64,000 nt of DNA from Vitellaria paradoxa (lineage: Eukaryota > Streptophyta > Magnoliopsida > Ericales > Sapotaceae), in NCBI GenBank assembly GCA_019916065.1, contig CM034240.1:46796238-46860237 (forward strand), in the 5' to 3' direction. Shown piece by piece: positions 57,901-64,000 of this stretch. Below the pieces are notes generated by a model, which worked only from the letters and a program-made list of their open reading frames with translations, did not search any database and was not told the origin of the DNA. A program made the translations under genes and the position numbers. Within the stretch, counting starts at the first letter, position 1. Each line of letters begins with the position of its first letter.

Positions 57901-60529
57901 ATTCAAAAAAGACCTCGGGCAGACGATGGAGGTCTACATTGATGATATGGTGGTAAAAAGCAAGGAGCCGAACACACACCTCCAACATCTCCAACATGTT
58001 TTCTCTACCCTTGATCGGTATGGGTTAAAATTAAATGCTGCCAAGTGTGCCTTCGGAGTTGGCTCGGGTAAATTTTTGGGCCACTTGGTGAGCAGAAGGG
58101 GAATTGAGGCTAATCCCGAGCAAATACGTGCCATCCAATCTGTTTCGCCCCCGCGCACAAAAAATGAGGTACAGAAGCTCACAGGGATGGTGGCGGCACT
58201 CAACCGGTTTATTAGCAGATCATCCGACAAGTGCCGGCCATTCTTTAGACTGCTCAAAGGGGCCAATAAGATGCAATGGGATGCTGAGGCGGATGCGGCA
58301 CTGGAAAAGCTTAAAGAATACCTAACAACTGTCCCAATATTGTCAACACCGCAGCCAGGGGATATTTTGCAGCTATATCTGGCAGTCTCAGAGCATGCAG
58401 TCAGTGCCGTCTTGCTGAGAGAGCAACAAGGGAAGCAACATCCTATTTACTATGTGAGCAAAACAATGCAAGGAGCAGAGACCAGATATCTGCCCCTAGA
58501 GAAGTTGACCCTGGCACTAATAATGGCATCCAGGAAGCTAGCCCATTATTTCCATGCACACACCATTCAAGTTGTCACCGATCAGCCAATTGGTCATGTT
58601 TTAAAGAGGGCTGATGTATCAGGCCGACTAGCAAAGTGGGCAGTTTCCCTTGGCGCATTCGACATAAAGTTCATCCCAAGAACCGCGATAAAGGCTCAAG
58701 TCCTGGCCGATTTTGTAGCGGAATTTTTCACACCAGCCTGTGGTCAGACAAAAGAAGTATGGCATGTTGAAATAAAGTCTGCCCCGGCCGAACATAATGA
58801 GGCCGAACAAACTTGGCAAATCGAGGTTGATGGGTCTTCGACTAGAAAAGGAGGCGGCGTGGGCATAGTTCTGACTACACCAGAAGGGATCTCAATAGAA
58901 TATGCAATAAAACTCGAGTTCGAAGTCATTAATAATGAGGCGGAATATGAAGCCCTCCTGGCTGGACTCGACATCGCTCGGCGGCTGATGGCAGATAATA
59001 TCGTAGTAAGGACTGACTCTCAGTTGGTTGCCAACCAGCTAAAGGGTGAGTATATGGCTAGAAGTGAAAAGATGGCAGAGTATTTAGAAGCAGCAAAGAA
59101 GAGAATTGAAGGCTTCAATAAAGCTAGCGTGGAGCTCATTGGCAGGGATCATAACGCTCATGCTGATGCACTTGCAACGCTAGCCGCCTCTTCTCGAATA
59201 AGGCTAACTGACCAGGTCTTTATGGAAGTCATAAAAAGGCCGAGCATAACGAAAGACGTAGAGGTAATGTGTGCTGACCCAGCCCCATCTTGGATGGATC
59301 CAATCATTACTTACTTGAAGGACGGAACACTTCCCGTAGAGAAGACAGAAGCGAAGAAACTAAGAATAAAAGCCGCCAGGTTTTGGCTGTCTCCTGATCA
59401 GAAGTTATACAAAAAGTCATTCACAGGCCCCTATCTCCTTTGTGTTCATCCCGATAAAGTGCAAGACTTTCTTTACGAGCTTCATGAAGGTGTCTGTGGA
59501 GCACATACTGGGGGCAGATCACTGGCGCACCGAGCAATTACTCAAGGGTATTGGTGGCCGAAGATAGGATGTGACGCTCAGGCCTATGTTCGGAAATGCA
59601 AGAAATGTCAGAAGTTCGCTCCCATTCCTCATCAGCCAGCCCAGGAACTCAGCCCGCTTACCAGCCCTTGGCCGTTCGCTCAATGGGGACTTGATATTGT
59701 GGGACCTCTGCCTTCCGCTTCGGGAAATAGAAAGTTCTTAGTGGTCGGCACCGATTACTTTACTAAGTGGGTGGAAGCAGAACCCCTAGCTCACATCAAA
59801 GATGCTGATACCATTCGATTTATTTGGAAGAACATCATTACCAGGTATGGCATCCCTAGGACACTTATTTCCGACAATGGGACGCAATTTGACAGTGCCC
59901 CGTTTAGGGAATATTGTTCTAGATATGGAATCAAGAATATTTACTCTACACCAGCTTACCCCCAAAGCAACGGTCAAGCTGAGGCAACGAACAAAGTCAT
60001 TCTCAATGGGATTAAGAAAAGACTGGAAGCGGCAAAAGGAAGATGGGTGGATGAATTGCCATCAGTACTGTGGACCTACCGAACAACCCCTAGAAGATCA
60101 ACCGGAGAATCTCCCTTCTCTCTGGCTTACGGTGTCGAAGCCGTCATACCCTTAGAAGTTGGCCTCCCGAGCATCAGAACCCTATCATTTGATAGAGGGG
60201 AGAATGATCAAGCTATGGGAATAAGCCTGGATCTAATTGATGAAAGAAGGGAACTGGCAGCATTAAGGTTAGCCAACTACCAGCAAGAGACAAGGAAGAA
60301 ATTTAATAAAGGGGTCAGACGTAGAGAATTCCGTACTGGCGATCGGGTGCTGAGAAAATTGATGGGAAGCAGGAAAGATCAAACTGAAGGAAAGTTAGGA
60401 GCTAATTGGGAGGGACCATTCACCGTCTCTGAGGTGCTTGGCAATGGCGCCTACAAGTTAATCGACATGAAGGGAAAGCCAATCAAAAGACCGTGGAATA
60501 TAGCCCATCTAAAGTTGTACTATCATTAA
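54908..60529 (+). CDS. Tat-type gypsy Gag-Pol polyprotein, one nonsense codon
   Basis: One frame from ATG 54908 to TAA 60527-60529, broken only by TAA at 55628-55630. The first 240 aa are hydrophilic, then the gag core (LNLYDGRTDPLAHY, AANMSDL) and a Cys/His knuckle variant (CAYHQDKGHRTGAC). Counting residues from Met 55691: protease DAGSS at 377; RT with KKNGKWRVCVDY and YIDD at 749-752; RNase H; archaeal-type RNase H from about 1046 (EVDGSSTRKGG ... HADALA); integrase HHCC zinc finger near 1265-1305, then catalytic D (LDIVGPL, about 1334), D (SDNGTQF, about 1395) and E (about 1430). It ends NIAHLKLYYH with no chromodomain. Apart from the stop all catalytic residues are present. The stop separates the gag N-terminus from the gag core, so it is more likely a mutation than programmed. 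Confidence 0.9.
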
Positions 60530-60679
60530 TTTTTTCTTCACATTTGTTGACTAAAGACTTTGTACGTATATTGAAAAGCAATCCTTTTTACAAAGCAAAA
60601 GCAAACTCAAAAGCTTGAGATCACTCCCTGCTCAACAAAAAGACGCCACATCACTTTGGGTGGTGGCATGGAAAGGAGC

Positions 60680-61085
60680 CACGCTCGGCATCCCGAGCAT
60701 TGGTACGAAAAGAATGCCCCATCTCCATCGATGTTGGCACATTCCTGGTTTATTTACTGACCAGGAAATACTCTTTAGACTGAGATTCAATTCCTCAGTC
60801 TCCTGAAAAGAATTATCAAAAGAAGCCACGCTCGGCTTGCCCAGCGTTGGCACATTCCTGGTTTATTTACTGACCAGGAAATACTCTTTAGGCTGAGATT
60901 CAATTCCTCGGTCTCCTGAAAAGAATTATCAAAAGAAGCCACGCTCGGCTTGCCCAGCGTCGGCACATTCCTGGTTTATTTACTGACCAGGAAATGCTCT
61001 CTAGACTGAGATTCAATTCCTCAGTCTCCTGAAAAGAATTATCAAAAGAAATCCATGCTCGGTTTGCCGACCATTGGTACAGAGA
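60680..61085 (+). repeat. 113-bp tandem repeat, three copies plus diverged edges
   Basis: The unit begins ttcctggtttatttactgac at 60742, 60855 and 60968 (period exactly 113) and contains a cattcctggtt ... gaccaggaaat inverted pair and gccacgctcggcttgccc. Copies differ at a few sites. Flanking sequence back to about 60680 and on to about 61160 is a more diverged version. Tandem repeats downstream of pol are usual in Tat elements. Confidence 0.9.
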
Positions 61086-61913
61086 GAACCCACATCATTT
61101 CTGATGGTGGCCCAATCTTGATTTATTCATCGACTAGAAACGATTTTTTTTAAATCAAGATTCGATTCCTTGGTTTGTTAATTGGAAGCAAAAGAAGCAT
61201 GTTCTAAAGAGCTCAACGCCAGTATCATCATAAAGATACACATTTTGCGATGCTCGGCATGAGACTAAAAAGTAAAGATTTATCAGAAGATAGTTACCCC
61301 CGTTATTATGAGAAAGAGGACAGCTGAACTTATCGAGGTATGTGAGATTTATTAAAGTTATACCTCTTTAACAAAAGCTTGAAGTTATTTTATGAAAAGC
61401 AAATTACTACATGAGCTTGTTACCTCTGAAAGGTTTACTGTTTAAAGTATTTTTGCTAGAAGTTGTAGTTGCTCGGCAAAGTGGTACAAATGCAGACACC
61501 ATACATACTTCAATATAAAGCATAAAATATACAAACGGAAAGACGGACTGTCAGAAGGGAACAATTCAAAAGCTTTCATTACATGCCTTAGAGTACGATT
61601 ACAATACATTTTACATAACTATTAATCAAAGAAGCTATCCTAAATCTAAGATGAGACATTAACATTTGTTGTAGGGGTTTGTAGCTATTTCGTGGGAGAA
61701 AACGTCTAGGTACTCCTCGGCTGCGCTCCTTATAATTCTGTCAGCAAACCATTTAAGGCATTCCCCAATCAATTCATCGGCAGTTCTAAAGAAACAAAGA
61801 CAGAGAAAAATAAAACAAGATTAGACAGAAGTCAAACTCCGTTCATTCATTTGGAATTAAAAGTTCAATATCATTACATCAAGAACAAAAAATACATATG
61901 TGTACAAAAAGGC
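61086..61913 (+). other. Noncoding spacer of the gypsy element
   Basis: It lies between the tandem repeats and the end of the antisense ORF. ctcggc/gctcgg phrases continue through it, in keeping with the rest of the element. No ORF or domain was seen. Confidence 0.5.
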
Positions 61914-63928
61914 TCACTTCTCTCCTCCCTTAGTAGGATCACTCTCCACTATTAAATCAACTTGTTCAAGCACTTGGGAGGTGTCCTTCTGGGCACTATC
62001 CACCTCAACCTCCCCCTCGTCGATTGTTTCTTCGGCAGTATGAATTGAGGGAGTTTGAGGGGGACGCTCAAAGCTGAATTGAGGGATCGGGCGCTCTGGA
62101 TCAGGATAAGGGACCTCCTTGTATATGGGGTTGGTGGGATCAACATTGTTCTTCTTCATTGCGGCCTCCCAACCCTCAAGAAAGAAGTCGTTGTGAGCAT
62201 CCCTCATCTGATCCACGCAATCGTTAATCTGGGCTTCCACCTCAGCTTTGGCCTTGTCCTCGGCTTCTCGGAGGGCAGCTTCCTTCTCTGCCAGGGCTCG
62301 AGTCTTCAGTGCAAGCTCTGCCCGAAGTTTGACAAGCTCTTGCTTTGATCTCTCTTGCTCGGCCCTGGAAGCCTCCAACTCCTTAATGAGTAACTCCTGC
62401 CCAGTCTTCGTGGAGGACAACTCAATCTCGACCGTGGAAAGTTTGCCCTTGACCACTAAAAGCTCCTCGTCTTTATGATTTAGGATCTTATCCATTGATT
62501 GCACACGAGCTATGCTCCCAGCAACTTGGCCAAGGGCAGTGTTGAGTTGATGCTCAATCTCTTTATTTTCATCCTGAAGCCGACTTCTGTCTTTTGCCAG
62601 AGCGTCATTGCTGGATTGGAGATTCTTATTCTCCTTCTCCAAGGACCTCACGCTCGCTTTCAACTCCCTTATTTCCGTTTTATCCAGCTCGGCTCTGGTT
62701 TCGAATGCTCGGCTCCGGGCAATTAACTCCATTGTGTGGAGAGAAGTCTGCAGAAAGAACAGAAAGTTAGGAAAAATTATAATAACGAAAGGATTCACAT
62801 AAAGGAATATTATAGTACTTACAGAGATGATGTTCTTCATCAGAGTTTTGTGGATATCCTCCGTCCTATTCTTCCTCGTATTAAGAACGTCCCGAGAAGG
62901 GAGGATACCCTTGAGATACTCCTCGGCATGGTTGAAGGCAGTGTCTTGGATAGTGAAGGGACGGCCTTGAGGGTGTTCGAGGCTGGGAATAAGGATTTCT
63001 GGAATAAACGGAGGGGAGTCTCGAACCGGATTGGCCGGATACTCGATGGCTAGAGGCACGGGCTCAACTGGTTGAGCAGGTAACGGCTCGGAGGTTCTCG
63101 GTGGTGCGTCTTTTGTGGGTAGCACGACCTTGGGAGGTGCTGGCCCCCTCGCGGCGTCCTCCTTCGGAAGCTGCTCCTGCTCGGCCGTTGGAGCCGCGTC
63201 CGCAGATTGCGTCTTGGCCCTCTTCTGCTCAGGAGGACCAGATGGCCTCTTCTGAGCTGCCTCCTGCTCCTTCCCCTTCTCCATTTTTACCTTCATTATC
63301 TGCTCGGCAGTTGAAGGAGCAGGGGCTCTCCCCTCATCAGTCTTCCTTTTCCCACCAGCCTTTTGTTCGTTGGCCTTCTTCTTCTGGGCCTCTCCACCCC
63401 TTTGTTCTTTTGCTTTTGCTATGGCAAGCTTCTTGTAATCGATCTTCGGGGCCATGACTACTTCTTCTTCTTCCCCTTCTAAGTCTGAGAAGTAATCGAA
63501 AGCAGGGGGGATCTCAACTTCTTCTTCTTCCTCTTCCTCTTCCTCCTCGTCCAAAAGAACAAATTGTCGCTTCCTCGGCTGTTCGGAAGGCTCAGGAACT
63601 GCAACTTGAGGGGCTTGAACTTGCTCGGCAATGAGTGGAATAGCGAATGGAGGGGGGCGAGTCCACCCTGGATGCCTTAAGGCGTAGTAGTTCTCTTTCT
63701 CTTCAGCAGAAGCTCGAAACCACCACTGAAGACGCCTAATAGCCTCCGAGGTTGCGAAATCTTGAGGGGGGGCAATGAACGTCTGATGAGAGGGGGTGAA
63801 GTTGAATAAAATCGGAACCGCTCTAGCGAAGGGATATAAATCTGGACCCCCGAGGAATTTGAACACCTCCTTCAAATGGTCCTTGTCAGCACGAATGCCA
63901 GTAGCCCAGAACTTCTTTAACTGAACAC
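61914..63928 (-). CDS. Antisense ORF of the Tat element (partial, spliced)
   Basis: The minus strand is open from an acceptor (ctgtgcag, 63929-63930) down to the stop at 61914. A perfect intron, GTAAGT...TTTCTGCAG, lies at 62748-62822 (75 bp, no stop, so read-through keeps frame); exons are 62823-63928 and 61914-62747, joined in phase 0. The first part (FWATGIRADKDHLKEVF, LQWWFRASAEEKENYY) is globular; an acidic run, a Lys/Pro/Ala-rich disordered region, a long coiled coil (ELKASVRSLEKENKNLQ; about residues 410-590) and an acidic tail follow. Upstream exons are off the window. Antisense ORFs are known from Tat elements such as Grande and Retand; their function is unknown. It has no catalytic domain I recognise. 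Confidence 0.8.
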
Positions 63929-64000
63929 CTGCACAGATATTAAATCAAACAGTTAGTATGCTTAGAAATGAGGGTAAAGAAGAATAAGAACTGGTAGGAT

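Larger units (their letters stand above)
53915..64000 (+). mobile_element. Ty3/gypsy retrotransposon of the Tat lineage (3' end off window)
   Basis: 5' LTR 53915-54811, then primer binding site tggcgcccaccgtgggg, gag-pol 54908-60529, tandem repeats, and an antisense ORF from 61914 into the right edge; the 3' LTR is not reached. Protease, RT, RNase H, a second RNase H, then integrase is the gypsy order, and the extra archaeal-type RNase H plus a long 3' region with an antisense gene mark the Tat clade (Ogre/Retand/Grande relatives). At least 10.1 kb. Nearly all of pol is open, so the copy is fairly young. Confidence 0.9.

Noticed and set aside
1..64000. CRISPR arrays, bacterial operons, phage or plasmid features
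   Set aside because: Short-period repeats are microsatellites or retroelement tandem repeats; gene structure is eukaryotic throughout.

Overview
The window looks like nuclear DNA of a flowering plant, most likely a eudicot. It is AT-rich, with long introns using GT...AG borders, small host genes far apart, and LTR retrotransposons, tRNA-derived SINEs, MITEs and foldback elements filling the rest. No rRNA, intact tRNA gene, CRISPR array or bacterial operon is visible.

Host genes. Four genes can be rebuilt exon by exon and all lie on the minus strand: a late-embryogenesis-abundant (LEA) protein (11573-12744, 2 exons, 140 aa); an acyl-protein thioesterase-like alpha/beta hydrolase (16758-22358, 9 exons, 257 aa); mitochondrial cytochrome c oxidase subunit 5b (26196-30158, 6 exons, 165 aa); and a (6-4) DNA photolyase, UVR3 (34602-46276, 14 exons, 566 aa). 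Each has in-phase exon joins, consensus splice borders and the expected catalytic or ligand residues. A second, shorter LEA-like gene with uncertain splicing sits at 3505-4450. The last exon of an unidentified plus-strand gene appears to lie at 1409-1628. From memory, the order LEA - thioesterase - COX5b - UVR3 matches Arabidopsis At3g15670-At3g15650-At3g15640-At3g15620, so this would be a conserved microsyntenic block inflated by transposons.

Mobile DNA. (1) 1-1240: the 3' end of a decayed Ty3/gypsy element. (2) 5496-10890: a Ty1/copia element between the two LEA genes. Its RT-RNase H-LTR half is inverted inside the element, with short duplications at both junctions, and a 339-bp SINE with a 17-bp target duplication interrupts its protease/integrase region. 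(3) 14917-15960 and 30279-31608: long AT-rich foldback elements; the second ends about 120 bp from the COX5b start codon. (4) 19338-20129: a 792-bp TIR element with an 8-bp target duplication inside a thioesterase intron. (5) 36816-41910: a very young gag-only LTR element (TR-GAG type) in intron 8 of UVR3, with two 859-bp LTRs differing at only three sites I could find. (6) 53915 to the window end: a Tat-lineage Ty3/gypsy element with one in-frame stop in gag, an otherwise open gag-pol frame with two RNase H domains, a 113-bp tandem repeat, and a spliced antisense ORF that runs off the right edge.

The host genes are unrelated in function (desiccation protection, lipid or protein deacylation, respiration, DNA repair) and share only their neighbourhood. 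All the main insertions lie in introns or between genes, and the four main host reading frames remain intact.
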